Source: a virus
Length of the DNA stretch: 58,198 bases
Strand: one strand, 5' to 3'
IMG/VR virus record: IMGVR_UViG_3300020215_000057
Span: 1 to 58,198 of that record
Each line of letters begins with the position of its first letter. Positions within the stretch are counted from its first letter, which is position 1. Of this stretch, positions 24,999 through 32,681 are shown piece after piece. A model generated the notes under the pieces. The model saw nothing but the letters and a program-made list of their open reading frames with translations. It was not told where the DNA came from and did not search any database. The position numbers were made by a program, and so were the translations under genes.

Positions 24999-25835
24999 AT
25001 GGCAACACATGCTGCGGCCTCGGGGCTTGCGGTCCCCGCATCAGTCACCGTCGAAGATGCCGTCACGAACGGCTCAACGAATGCGATTACGTCAAATGCC
25101 GTATATGACCAAGTACAAACATTATTGAGTGGGATTGCGGACAAACAGGATATCTTTGATGCGCTTACCGATATGGGGCGGAGTACGTTCCGGCACTGGG
25201 ATTTTGAGCACGATGACCGTGACACATTGACCGCATTTTCAAATGCTGGCGGCGGGTCGGGACAGGCCGTGTCTCAAGCTTCCACGGGTGTAAACTCGAC
25301 CGAAAACGCCATTGGAGTGATGGACTGTATCACGGGGACGGGGACAACCGCTCGCGCCGGTCTAATTTCTTCGGGTAATCTTCGCATTGGAAGCCATCGC
25401 TTAATTTTCGCAGCGCGGGTCGCCCTTAGCGCGGTATCCGACGGCACCAACACATACACCGCCTATATTGGTTTCATCGACAATACCGGGTCTGGCGACA
25501 TGACTGATGGGATTTATTATCGCTACACCCACAGCGTAAACTCAGGCAAGTGGGAGGCGGTAACCGCCGCGGCGACAGTACGCGACCCAGAAGACACTGG
25601 CGTTTCGCCTGTGGGCACAGTTAATGATGTGTTTTTGGTTGATGTAAACGAGGCCGGGACGGAAGCGAAATACTACATTAACGGGAACCTGGTTCACACT
25701 CAAACTACGGGCTTACCTGGGACGGGCGACCTTTTTGTCTATGGCGTAAAAATCGAAAAATCAGCAGGCGGCACATCGAGAACTTTGTCTTGGGATGAGG
25801 GCCTTTTTATAGCAACGCGCTCAAGCGCTAGATAG
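24999..25835 (+). CDS. fibre-like protein, lectin-type C-terminal domain
   Basis: A 278-aa protein. The N-terminal motif (VTNGSTNAITSNAVYDQ) is a repeat-like fibre module also found in the phage B fibre at 44980-45984. Residues 65-278 look like a concanavalin-like sandwich (strand-rich, with YTAYIGFID and FLVDVNEAGTEAKYYINGN). It is a probable receptor-binding or accessory fibre protein. Confidence 0.65.
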   Translation: MATHAAASGLAVPASVTVEDAVTNGSTNAITSNAVYDQVQTLLSGIADKQDIFDALTDMGRSTFRHWDFEHDDRDTLTAFSNAGGGSGQAVSQASTGVNSTENAIGVMDCITGTGTTARAGLISSGNLRIGSHRLIFAARVALSAVSDGTNTYTAYIGFIDNTGSGDMTDGIYYRYTHSVNSGKWEAVTAAATVRDPEDTGVSPVGTVNDVFLVDVNEAGTEAKYYINGNLVHTQTTGLPGTGDLFVYGVKIEKSAGGTSRTLSWDEGLFIATRSSAR

Positions 25836-25845
25836 GAAATATTTT

Positions 25846-26244
25846 ATGAAATCACTTTTTACTTCATTACTCATTCTTCTAAGCTTTGGCGCTCAGGCCG
25901 CAACACAAGGCAAGGCAAGCGGAGTGCCCCAGGGCTTTTTAGATTTAGGAAGTGCTAGAACCTTCGTTGATTCAGACACAACACCTGATGTTTCCGGTTG
26001 GTCACACTTTAACACCAACACGACAGGCGTCACTATTACCGATTTCGACGGCGCAGGCATCAAGGCCGGGCAGGTCATTGTCGTGGTCTCTAAAGGGACC
26101 ATTGTTTACGACGTTACAAGTTCTGGGCTCATTTGCGGGTCTACAAACATCACGACCCAAGACGGGCACGTCACAACATGGTTTTACGACGGCACCGATT
26201 GGCGCTGTATTGCTCGAATGGATTTAGACGACGATATGAATTAG
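25846..26244 (+). CDS. secreted or virion-associated small protein
   Basis: A 132-aa protein with a clear Sec signal (MKSLFTSLLILLSFGAQAAT, cleavage after AQA). The mature part is beta-rich, with a pattern like pectate-lyase-type fibre tips (GVTITDFDGAGIKAGQVIVV) but too short for a full repeat. A signal peptide on a fibre-region protein is unusual and suggests export in the lysogen or during lysis. Confidence 0.6.
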   Translation: MKSLFTSLLILLSFGAQAATQGKASGVPQGFLDLGSARTFVDSDTTPDVSGWSHFNTNTTGVTITDFDGAGIKAGQVIVVVSKGTIVYDVTSSGLICGSTNITTQDGHVTTWFYDGTDWRCIARMDLDDDMN

Positions 26245-26290
26245 TAAAAGTTTGGCGTGATGTTTTGTCCACGGCGACAGGGAGGTCCGA

Positions 26291-27001
26291 GTGGGAACGA
26301 AAAACGCAAGAGTGCTTGTCATTGGGGATTTGCATTTTCCCTTTTGCCACGTCGACACGCTCAAATTCTTAGCCGCCATCAAAAAGAAATATAAGCCGGA
26401 CCGAGTGATTTCTATTGGCGACGAGATTGATGGCCACGCATGGAGTTTCCACGACCCAGACCCGGACCTGCATTCACCAGGCGATGAGCTTGGGAAAGCC
26501 AAGTGGTGGATACATCAGCTTCATAAAATCTTTCCCCGCATGGATATTCTAGAGTCAAACCATGGCTCTTTGTTTTATAGAAAGCAGAAAAAGGCGGGTC
26601 TCCCTCGCGGAGTAATGAAATCCTATAACGAAATTTACGGCGTTGGCCTGAATTGGAAATGGCACAAGAGCCTCACGATACTCTTATCAAGCGGCGCCCC
26701 TTGCTATTTTCATCACGGGAAATCTGCTGACGTTATTAAGACCTCTCAGTCAATGGGCATGAGCACGGTACAGGGGCACTATCACGAAAAGTTTGGGGTG
26801 CAGTACTGGGCGAATTCACTGGGCCTTTACTTCGCGGCACAGACCGGGTGCCTAGTTGACGACGACGCGCTGGCGTTTGAGTACAACAAATTAAATCTTA
26901 AGCGGCCTCTAATCGGATCGCTTTTCATTCAGGACGGCTTAGCGTTTTCAATACCTATGGTTTTAGATAAGCGCGGGCGATGGAATAAGAAGATAGTATG
27001 A
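26291..27001 (+). CDS. calcineurin-like metallophosphoesterase (phage A copy)
   Basis: A 236-aa protein with a GTG start after GGGAGG. It has the two-metal motifs GDLH (12-15), GDEID (43-47), the SNHGS variant of GNHD (about 90), FHHG, and QGHYH. These enzymes hydrolyse phosphomono- or diesters. The substrate is unknown. The product is closely similar to the phage B protein at 42487-43194, also GTG-started. Confidence 0.9.
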   Translation: MGTKNARVLVIGDLHFPFCHVDTLKFLAAIKKKYKPDRVISIGDEIDGHAWSFHDPDPDLHSPGDELGKAKWWIHQLHKIFPRMDILESNHGSLFYRKQKKAGLPRGVMKSYNEIYGVGLNWKWHKSLTILLSSGAPCYFHHGKSADVIKTSQSMGMSTVQGHYHEKFGVQYWANSLGLYFAAQTGCLVDDDALAFEYNKLNLKRPLIGSLFIQDGLAFSIPMVLDKRGRWNKKIV

Positions 27002-27276
27002 CCGACATCAAAGAATACCCTCTAGTAATAATCGAATGGATGGACGCGCAAAGTGACAGCGATTGGACAGACATGGAAAAGGTCGGCTGTGAGCTTGCCA
27101 CAATTCAAACCGTGGGCTTTATCGTAAGCGAAACACGCCAGGGCCTTGCCGTGGCATCAAGCCTTGATACCACAAATGGCGCGGCCTCTATGGTCATGGT
27201 TATCCCTAAAAAATGGTGTGTGAAGATCACGCCGCTTGGGAGTGTTGAGCCTGTCGTGAATGAGACTATGAATTAG
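26998..27276 (+). CDS. conserved small phage protein
   Basis: A 92-aa protein beginning MTDIKEYPLVIIEWMDAQSD. It overlaps the metallophosphoesterase by 4 bp. The pattern of a small beta-sheet protein with a WMDAQSDSDW segment recurs in phages next to tail or lysis genes, without known function. It overlaps the convergent RHH gene by 4 bp. Confidence 0.6.
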   Translation: MTDIKEYPLVIIEWMDAQSDSDWTDMEKVGCELATIQTVGFIVSETRQGLAVASSLDTTNGAASMVMVIPKKWCVKITPLGSVEPVVNETMN

Positions 27277-27515
27277 GCGCGCTTTTTCTCAAGCTTTGCG
27301 ACCCGCTCCTCAATATCGGGAATTTGCAGCGCCTTGGCCAAATTGATTTGCATGAGCGTCTGATAACCAATGCCCAGCTCGGCCGCCCGTCTGCGATACT
27401 CATTTACAATGTTTTCCGCAACCAACATGTTTACGCGCTCTTTCACACTCTCCGGGCGGAAGTCAGCCTCACTTAAAATACTTTCTTTCATTCTATTGAT
27501 CTTTTTGGATTTCAT
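27273..27515 (-). CDS. RHH-type (BrnA/CopG-like) antitoxin candidate
   Basis: An 80-aa protein. The segment RRRAAELGIGYQTLMQINLA is typical of the second helix-turn region of BrnA- and CopG-like antitoxins, followed by a coiled tail. It overlaps the upstream DUF4160-type gene by 23 bp in the same direction, an arrangement typical of toxin-antitoxin modules. The partner is not a BrnT, so the pairing is unusual. Confidence 0.65.
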   Translation of the reverse strand: MKSKKINRMKESILSEADFRPESVKERVNMLVAENIVNEYRRRAAELGIGYQTLMQINLAKALQIPDIEERVAKLEKKRA

Positions 27516-27744
27516 TCCACTTCTCCTGTATTTTTTGCTTTCTGTCTTTAATAAAATTCACAACCATTTTCTCTAGGCTCGCCGAAAGCTGTTTGTCGGA
27601 AACATGCTCAACCGACAAATCTGCGAGATAAACCTTAAACTCAACATCTTCGGCTCTGACGATAACGTGAACATGTGCCGGAGCGTGATCATTCGTCTGG
27701 ATCACTAGTCTGATTTTATTGTTTATCGTGTAGATCGTCGGCAT
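27493..27744 (-). CDS. DUF4160-family protein, probable toxin partner
   Basis: An 83-aa protein. The start MPTIYTINNKIRLVIQTND is chosen, with PAHVHVIVRAEDVEFKVYL following, as in the DUF4160 family. Two upstream in-frame starts (27750 and 27762) exist. DUF4160 proteins are usually paired with a DUF2442 protein and often listed as toxin-antitoxin-like; here the partner is RHH-type. A promoter-like TTGACG-18-TATATT lies directly before the start. Confidence 0.65.
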   Translation of the reverse strand: MPTIYTINNKIRLVIQTNDHAPAHVHVIVRAEDVEFKVYLADLSVEHVSDKQLSASLEKMVVNFIKDRKQKIQEKWNEIQKDQ

Positions 27745-27846
27745 ACACATAATATACACATTTTATGCATATCGCGTCAAGCAAATAATGATATCAAAAT
27801 CTCGAAAAGTGATATCACGTCCCAGGGTGATCTAATGTCACCTGGG
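27745..27846 (-). promoter_or_regulatory. promoter and operators of the DUF4160/RHH pair
   Basis: On the minus strand TTGACG (27780-27775) and TATATT (27756-27751) are 18 bp apart, so transcription would begin almost at the start codon. Upstream lie two copies of the palindrome TGATATCA (27789-27796 and 27810-27817) with centres 21 bp apart, about two helical turns. A further inverted repeat CCCAGGGTGA/TCACCTGGG spans 27821-27846. Confidence 0.55.
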
Positions 27847-27876
27847 CGGGAAAGTGTCTAAAATTGAGACGGTTTT

Positions 27877-28257
27877 TTAATGATACAGAACACAGCCGCC
27901 GCTATCGCAAAGTTCCATGTTTGTGCCCTGGGCCTCATAGCTGCCAGATGAATTTATGCTAGCGCATCCTGGATCGCCGGCGCCGCCCGAAGTGTAACCA
28001 CAGGACGACAATACATAGTTTCCCGCCGCCTCAGTCCCGATAACATCAACCGTGCAATCGCAGCGCTCACCGCCAGTAAATATAAACGTCATTGCCCCGC
28101 CCGTAACGGGAAGCGTGAAGGCCGAGGCGTCAAAAGAAAAACTGTTTGTGGCGTTTGTCCAGAGTGCGGTTATTCCTTTGTTGCCAGGGGCATCGTCGCC
28201 GTCAGAGCCGCAAGCCGTTATCAAAAAAAAGGCGGAAAACAATATTAGTCTTTTCAT
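27877..28257 (-). CDS. small Cys-rich lipoprotein
   Basis: A 126-aa protein with a signal peptide and lipobox (FLITACGS), then a Gly/Ser/Asp linker (GSDGDDAPGN). The mature part has about eight further Cys in a beta-rich Gly/Ser sequence. It is probably an outer-membrane lipoprotein expressed in the lysogen. It lies in a minus-strand group with another lipoprotein behind the repressor. Surface exclusion is a possible role but is not shown by the sequence. Confidence 0.65.
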   Translation of the reverse strand: MKRLILFSAFFLITACGSDGDDAPGNKGITALWTNATNSFSFDASAFTLPVTGGAMTFIFTGGERCDCTVDVIGTEAAGNYVLSSCGYTSGGAGDPGCASINSSGSYEAQGTNMELCDSGGCVLYH

Positions 28258-28273
28258 TGCTGACTCCTGTTGA

Positions 28274-28684
28274 TTAGGGCACTTCGCCCTTTTCTCTTAG
28301 ATCCTGAAGAACCACTTGTGCATTCATGGCGCCATGGCCGGGCTCGGTCTTAAACATCGTCATTTCAGCTTCAAGCTGTGGAATAACGACTTGCTTTGAA
28401 AACCCCATGTTCCGATAGGCCATTGCGGTCGTGCGCGTGCCTGACGTATCCCGGATATTTTCAATAGCGAAAAAAGAATACCCGTTTTTCACGGTTAGAC
28501 TCGCGGCTCGGCGCCGAAGCTCTTGAGTTGCTTCGGGCATCGTTTCGCCGGGATCGCCATCATAACTAAGAATAAATTTGTTTTCTCCGACTCGCGAAGC
28601 CTTCACTGGGTCAGGCAACACATAATGCTTGGGCGGACTCGCACACCCCGCCAATAGAGATAAAACCAGTATATATTTTTTCAT
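28274..28684 (-). CDS. lipoprotein with CC0125-like domain
   Basis: A 136-aa protein with lipobox LLAGCASP. The mature region (SRVGENKFILSYDGDPGETM, later RRRAASLTVKNGYSFFAI) follows the pattern of small bacterial outer-membrane lipoproteins that begin with a conserved G-D-P-T-like strand (CC0125-type). It is 16 bp upstream of the second lipoprotein in the same direction. A cell-envelope protein brought by the prophage. Confidence 0.65.
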   Translation of the reverse strand: MKKYILVLSLLAGCASPPKHYVLPDPVKASRVGENKFILSYDGDPGETMPEATQELRRRAASLTVKNGYSFFAIENIRDTSGTRTTAMAYRNMGFSKQVVIPQLEAEMTMFKTEPGHGAMNAQVVLQDLREKGEVP

Positions 28685-28870
28685 GCCCAGCTCATCGGGC
28701 GCTCAACCAATTAACTTTAGAGAATTAACAATCTTAACAAATGTAATCTTTATCATTATGCCGCGCTAAGCTTGTGAAAAGTCTTGAATATACATAAATA
28801 AAAAATGTTTGTAGAAATCTACACAAGGTTACTTTGAGTAAATCGTTGGCGCGGGAAATGTGAGGGGCGT

Positions 28871-28996
28871 GTGAAGAAAAAGAGTCGGGGGTTGAGGCAG
28901 AGGCGTAACAAGAAAAAGCAAGCGTTAAAGGATATGAAAACTATTCTAACGGCGCTTGAGCGGCTTATTGTTTTTATCGCGGGGGCCGGGTCCTAG
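28871..28996 (+). CDS. possible 41-aa highly basic peptide
   Basis: A GTG frame encodes KKKSRGLRQRRNKKKQALKD and a hydrophobic end (LIVFIAGAGS). GAGGGG lies just upstream. It overlaps the 3' end of the repressor gene in the opposite direction. Its composition is odd and its support weak; it could be chance. It lies in the otherwise gene-free 28685-28945 stretch, where I see no other feature. Confidence 0.25.
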   Translation: MKKKSRGLRQRRNKKKQALKDMKTILTALERLIVFIAGAGS

Positions 28997-29308
28997 GGGC
29001 TGGCCATTCAGCTGGGCTTCAAGGGCCTTCACTTGGTCCATTAATAGACGATTCATGATTTTAAGGTTTTCGACCTCGGCATCGTCATTACTGTCGAAGA
29101 ATGAGTCTCCGACCTTAAGGACTTTTTTTATTTCTGGATAGTTTTCGTCATCAATGCCATTCACCCCGGTTTCCCAGAGGGCGACGGCGTTTCGCGAGAC
29201 ACCAATGGCTTCGGCGAACTTTGCTTGCGAGCGAAATCCCATTTCGATGCGCCGGGATTTAAGCTTTTTACCCATCTCAATATTAAATAGTTCGCGATAT
29301 TTTGCCAT
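28946..29308 (-). CDS. XRE-family repressor of phage A
   Basis: A 120-aa protein. Residues 10-65 are an HTH_3 domain (SQAKFAEAIGVSRNAVALWE). The C-terminal part is a coiled coil (VENLKIMNRLLMDQVKALEA), probably for dimerisation. There is no LexA-like protease domain, so induction would not use self-cleavage. It is divergent from the Cro-like gene across a region with three TGTACA sites, the expected layout of a lysogeny switch. Confidence 0.8.
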   Translation of the reverse strand: MAKYRELFNIEMGKKLKSRRIEMGFRSQAKFAEAIGVSRNAVALWETGVNGIDDENYPEIKKVLKVGDSFFDSNDDAEVENLKIMNRLLMDQVKALEAQLNGQPLGPGPRDKNNKPLKRR

Positions 29309-29403
29309 TCATATCCAGCTTAAATCATTGGCGAATGTACAAAAATACCCCTATTGGTTTACAATAGTTGACATTTGTACACCGTATGATGTACATTACT
29401 CAA
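29309..29403. promoter_or_regulatory. lysogeny switch operator region with TGTACA sites
   Basis: Palindromic TGTACA occurs at 29336-29341, 29376-29381 and 29390-29395. TTGACA (29368-29373) and TACATT (29392-29397), 18 bp apart, form a rightward promoter that overlaps the last two sites, so a bound repressor would block it. Transcription would begin near 29404, leaving almost no leader. Confidence 0.65.
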
Positions 29404-29634
29404 ATGAACAGCGAACAAAGACAACTAAGGGCGCTTATAAAGGAATGGGTCCAGATGGTCGGAGAAGACTCTGTGGACGATTTTCTCAAGTCGAAAAACG
29501 TCAGAATGACGATTCGATACAAAATAGTGCGCGGCCAATACACGCCTTCGGCAAGAGACGGGATGATAAAATCGACTCTTATCGAGGGCCTTCGGTCGGT
29601 CGGACTATTGCCCGCAACGGGTGAAGCAAGCTGA
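29404..29634 (+). CDS. Cro-like helix-turn-helix protein
   Basis: A 76-aa protein in the start I choose (MNSEQRQLRALIK); in-frame starts at 29368 and 29386 lie inside the promoter. VDDFLKSKNVRMTIRYKIVR has the spacing of a helix-turn-helix. Position opposite the repressor and the overlapping operators make it the Cro-equivalent or first early regulator. Confidence 0.6.
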   Translation: MNSEQRQLRALIKEWVQMVGEDSVDDFLKSKNVRMTIRYKIVRGQYTPSARDGMIKSTLIEGLRSVGLLPATGEAS

Positions 29635-29756
29635 ACTAGGTTTTGAAAGAACAATTGAACAGCCTTACCCCAAAAAATGCGCGCGCGTGTTTTTCGGGCC
29701 GGGGTTTGTAAAGATTTTACGAGGATTGTATGAATGTGACGGTTGAGAGAGGAAAT

Positions 29757-30230
29757 TTAAGGAAGAAAGCTATTAGATCTGTCGATAGCCTCTTGCCCCT
29801 TACGCATGGTCTCTTTAATCGACTTCAACGTTTGGTCGTAGTCGCCGCCATTTTCTTTGGGCTTTGGCTGTCCTATGAATTCGTATTTCATCAACTCGTC
29901 GCGGGTGAAGCCGCTAATTTCGCCGCAAACATTGCAGGTAAATTCATAGGGATAGGTCACGTAAAACACCTTGTTGCCTTTCCCATCCTCATGGCGTTTG
30001 GAGAGGAAAATGTTGGTAGAACCACACAAGAGACATTTGAGATAATTCAATTTCTTCTGATTGTTATCGGCTTTTTGCTCGGGGTCCTTACTACGATTGT
30101 TTATGAATATTTTAAATATTGCCGCCGTAACCGCGCTACTGAGCGCCATTGCGACAAGGGTAGGCCATAGCATGTGCGGATTATTTTTTATGAAGACGTA
30201 TGTTTTTTCAATGTATTCAATAAAGTCCAT
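29757..30230 (-). CDS. membrane-anchored zinc-ribbon protein
   Basis: A 157-aa protein. Residues 20-43 (LWPTLVAMALSSAVTAAIFK) form a TM helix, and residues 67-103 contain CLLC and CNVC, a zinc ribbon facing the cytoplasm or periplasm. A frame on the other strand is of similar length but has no such motif, so I prefer this one. A single reverse gene inside a forward early region suggests a lysogenic cargo gene. Confidence 0.55.
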   Translation of the reverse strand: MDFIEYIEKTYVFIKNNPHMLWPTLVAMALSSAVTAAIFKIFINNRSKDPEQKADNNQKKLNYLKCLLCGSTNIFLSKRHEDGKGNKVFYVTYPYEFTCNVCGEISGFTRDELMKYEFIGQPKPKENGGDYDQTLKSIKETMRKGQEAIDRSNSFLP

Positions 30231-30323
30231 AACGGAAATTATCCTTTCGTTGTGGTTAGGCTCCGGGGCGACTGATTCTCTCCCCGAAGCCGCTTTCTAT
30301 CCCGCCACAAGTGAGGTGTCAAA

Positions 30324-30560
30324 GTGAGGAAATACTTTTTAGGTGACCGAGCTGTCTCGGTTGACGATGTTGATTTTCAGTTTGAAGAGGGCGCCTATGT
30401 CCGAGCCGCCACATTCGAGGACGACAACAGTCCTCTATCGGATGAGCAGATGGCCGAGGTTGAGGCGACCTATCAGCAAGAATTATATGAGGACGCTTAC
30501 TCGCACATGGCTTCTCGCGCTTATGACGACGCTAAAGACCGATGGAAGTATGGAGAATAA
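30324..30560 (+). CDS. small acidic early protein
   Basis: A 78-aa protein with GTG start and GAGGTG nearby. Strongly acidic, with aromatic residues at the end (EDAYSHMASRAYDDAKDRWK). Acidity of this sort is common in DNA-mimic or inhibitor proteins of phages, but nothing specific supports that. Immediately followed by the next gene. Confidence 0.5.
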   Translation: MRKYFLGDRAVSVDDVDFQFEEGAYVRAATFEDDNSPLSDEQMAEVEATYQQELYEDAYSHMASRAYDDAKDRWKYGE

Positions 30561-30561
30561 G

Positions 30562-30732
30562 ATGGCACAGCCAAGCCCGCGCTGCAAGATTTGTGGCGCA
30601 ACACTTTGTGAGTGTAAAGAAATCGCTGCGAAAGTTGAGCGCCAGCTTATGGAACAATATCTTATCGATGCTTTTTTATACGGCTACATAGATCCATTCA
30701 CTTTGCTTGAAAAGTGGCGAGCGCTTAAGTGA
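30562..30732 (+). CDS. 56-aa zinc-knuckle early protein
   Basis: The ATG at 30562 follows the upstream stop by one base. The N-terminus has CKICGATLCEC, a metal knuckle similar in layout to the 33-35-aa cluster peptides at 3238 and 42337. A helical tail follows. Its stop overlaps a GTG that opens a TM micro-protein. Confidence 0.55.
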   Translation: MAQPSPRCKICGATLCECKEIAAKVERQLMEQYLIDAFLYGYIDPFTLLEKWRALK

Positions 30733-30812
30733 TAGCGCTTTGGTTTTTAGTTATTTTAGTTTGTATTGGAGTGGGGGTTTACATGAAGGGAAATAAAAAT
30801 GAGCGATTTTAG
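30729..30812 (+). CDS. 27-aa single-TM micro-protein
   Basis: A GTG overlapping the upstream TGA opens a 27-codon frame: a pure TM helix (ALWFLVILVCIGVGVYM) with a charged tail. It overlaps the start of the recombinase-like gene by 14 bp. Too short for homology, but the composition is far from random and it fills the gap with coupled starts. Confidence 0.4.
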   Translation: MIALWFLVILVCIGVGVYMKGNKNERF

Positions 30813-31710
30813 AATAGAGTTTGGTCAGAAATATAAGGGCCAGCTATTAAAAGACATCCCCAGAAAAGACGCCGAAAGCTACATCGCGTGGCTTGAGAAA
30901 TCAAAGGCAAGCCCCAAGGGCCTAAGTCCCGCGCAGGAGATTCAACTTGGCCAACTAAAAACAGCGTTTGCAAAGCTTTATGCAAACGGCACGGCCCCAA
31001 AGAATTTCGACAAGGCCGTGGAACAAATTAAAAACCTGTCAACAGGCCGACCCGCAGCGCAGGCGCTTTCAAACCAAATGGTTCACGTAACCGCCAAGGG
31101 AACATATCTGCCGCTTCTAAAACTCAAGGGCAAAGACTATCTAGAGGTCAAGTATCGCCTTGTGTGGTTTAGAGAAGATCACCCGAATTGGTCCATCAGC
31201 ACAGAGCTTGTCGCGGTGACGGATAAGTCTTGTACAGCCAAAGCCACGGTGAGCGATGAGACGGGACGGGTGATTGCCACATCTCATAAGTCTGAAACCT
31301 ATGCAGGCTTCGCGGACTTCATAGAGAAAGCCGAGACAGGCGCCATAGGCCGCGCCCTTGCTCTCATAGGATACGGCACTCAGTTTTGTGCTGATGAATT
31401 AGACGAGGGGGAGCGCATTGTCGATAGCCCCGCTAAGCCTGTCGGGAAAAAATACGATCCCTATAACGGTGCTGATAAATCAAGGATGCCTTCAGAGCCG
31501 CCAGAGAGAAAGCCTCACGGGTTTACTGGTATCATTATGTCCGTTGAGACTCACTATGATGACAAGGTCACTCAAGAACTATTAAAGAAAAACAACTTCA
31601 GGTGGGACGCTGAGGTAAAACGCTGGGTCCATCCGTTTGATGAGGGCTTAGCCGAGCGCCTTGGCGTTCAATATGAAATCATTGAAAGCCCTGCGGGGAT
31701 TCAGCGATGA
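30799..31710 (+). CDS. putative recombination protein with N-terminal DUF3820-like module
   Basis: A 303-aa protein. Residues 8-35 (GQKYKGQLLKDIPRKDAESY) resemble the short DUF3820-type module found on phage nucleases. The central part (residues 95-205), ending ETGAIGRALALIGYGTQF, resembles a family of phage single-strand annealing or ssDNA-handling proteins. The C-terminal 65 residues include FRWDAEVKRWVHPF, a small substrate-binding-like tail. I infer a role in recombination; the exact class needs a profile search. Confidence 0.6.
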   Translation: MSDFRIEFGQKYKGQLLKDIPRKDAESYIAWLEKSKASPKGLSPAQEIQLGQLKTAFAKLYANGTAPKNFDKAVEQIKNLSTGRPAAQALSNQMVHVTAKGTYLPLLKLKGKDYLEVKYRLVWFREDHPNWSISTELVAVTDKSCTAKATVSDETGRVIATSHKSETYAGFADFIEKAETGAIGRALALIGYGTQFCADELDEGERIVDSPAKPVGKKYDPYNGADKSRMPSEPPERKPHGFTGIIMSVETHYDDKVTQELLKKNNFRWDAEVKRWVHPFDEGLAERLGVQYEIIESPAGIQR

Positions 31711-31967
31711 CCAAAGCCGAAATCAAAGCCGAACTCCAAAAGCTCATCATGGGCATGCACCAAGGGAACAAGGACGCAAGGCTCAACGCCTACGCCGAGC
31801 GTGTGCATGGGCTGGTGGAGGCGCTGACAAGCGTAAACGAAACGCCCGCGAGCGACTCGGTTAGAACTATAAATCATGAGAATGCGTGGACTCTCTGGGC
31901 GAGAAACAGGGTGCGAGAGGCCCTCGCCAAGTTCAGGGGCGCGAAGGGCGGTCAGAATGAAAACTAA
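31707..31967 (+). CDS. small helical early protein
   Basis: An 86-aa charged, helical protein coupled to the recombinase-like gene by a 4-bp overlap. It contains ENAWTLWARNRVREALAKFR near the end. No family recognised. Confidence 0.55.
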   Translation: MTKAEIKAELQKLIMGMHQGNKDARLNAYAERVHGLVEALTSVNETPASDSVRTINHENAWTLWARNRVREALAKFRGAKGGQNEN

Positions 31968-32217
31968 TGCGAATGATGCCATTGATACTTTTATGATTGG
32001 CGCCGACCACGCCGGGAATGATCTTGACCTAAAAATCGGCCTCACCAAGCGAGAGTATTTCGCTGCGATGGCGATGCAGGGGTTAATTGCGTCTTGTGCG
32101 AACAGTTATCCCAGCAGAAAAGAAACCGGCAAACGAGCTGTAGAGTTTGCAGACGCCCTAATCGCCGCCCTCAACGCGCCCGCAGCGGCTGAGGCCTCGG
32201 CGAAGGGGGATGAATGA
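31957..32217 (+). CDS. small early protein
   Basis: An 86-aa protein. The start at 31957 is preferred because it overlaps the upstream stop. The segment LTKREYFAAMAMQGLIASCA is typical of a small phage protein family found in early regions (LTKREYFAAMAMQGL...), usually of unknown function. Confidence 0.6.
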   Translation: MKTNANDAIDTFMIGADHAGNDLDLKIGLTKREYFAAMAMQGLIASCANSYPSRKETGKRAVEFADALIAALNAPAAAEASAKGDE

Positions 32218-32606
32218 ACTTGTCTGTACTAAATTCTTATCGTGAAGTTTCCGGACCTTGGCGTACCAAGCCAGATGATAGATTTGGTAGATTCTTGATC
32301 ACCAACCCTTATCAAATAAATTTGTCACTTAGGGTTGTCTGCTCACCCCTCGATGGCCTTGAAGAGTGGGAGCATGTATCTGTTTCAACGGCAAAACGAA
32401 CGCCAACATGGGAAGAGATGTGTTTTGTAAAAGATTTATTTTGGACGAATGATGAGGTTGTTTTTCAGCTTCATCCCAAGAAAAGCGAATACATTAACAA
32501 CCACGCGCATTGTCTCCATCTGTGGAGAAATACAAAGGCGGAAGTCCCGCAGCCACCTTCTGCGCTGGTTGGGATTAAGGGGCTGACAGGGCTGGAAAAG
32601 ATATGA
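32214..32606 (+). CDS. hypothetical early protein
   Basis: A 130-aa protein. It contains TPTWEEMCFVKDLFWTNDEV followed shortly by an FQLHP segment, a pattern that occurs in a widespread phage and bacterial family (DUF7694-like) of unknown function. It overlaps both neighbours, including the TM peptide downstream. Confidence 0.6.
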   Translation: MNLSVLNSYREVSGPWRTKPDDRFGRFLITNPYQINLSLRVVCSPLDGLEEWEHVSVSTAKRTPTWEEMCFVKDLFWTNDEVVFQLHPKKSEYINNHAHCLHLWRNTKAEVPQPPSALVGIKGLTGLEKI

Positions 32607-32671
32607 CCCGCGAGGCGGCCGTGAGCATCGGGCTTATCGTGTTCGTCGCGGCGGTGCTGGTGTTTTGGTGA
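32603..32671 (+). CDS. 22-aa TM micro-protein
   Basis: ATGA overlap with the upstream gene opens a 22-codon frame that is one hydrophobic helix (VSIGLIVFVAAVLVFW). It is the last coding element before the structured RNA at 32682. Support is only composition and coupling. Confidence 0.35.
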   Translation: MTREAAVSIGLIVFVAAVLVFW

Positions 32672-32681
32672 TCGTTTGAAT

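Noticed and set aside
29730-30170. A 146-codon rightward frame opposite the zinc-ribbon membrane protein
   Set aside because: It lacks any motif, and the reverse-strand frame has a TM helix and two CxxC pairs.
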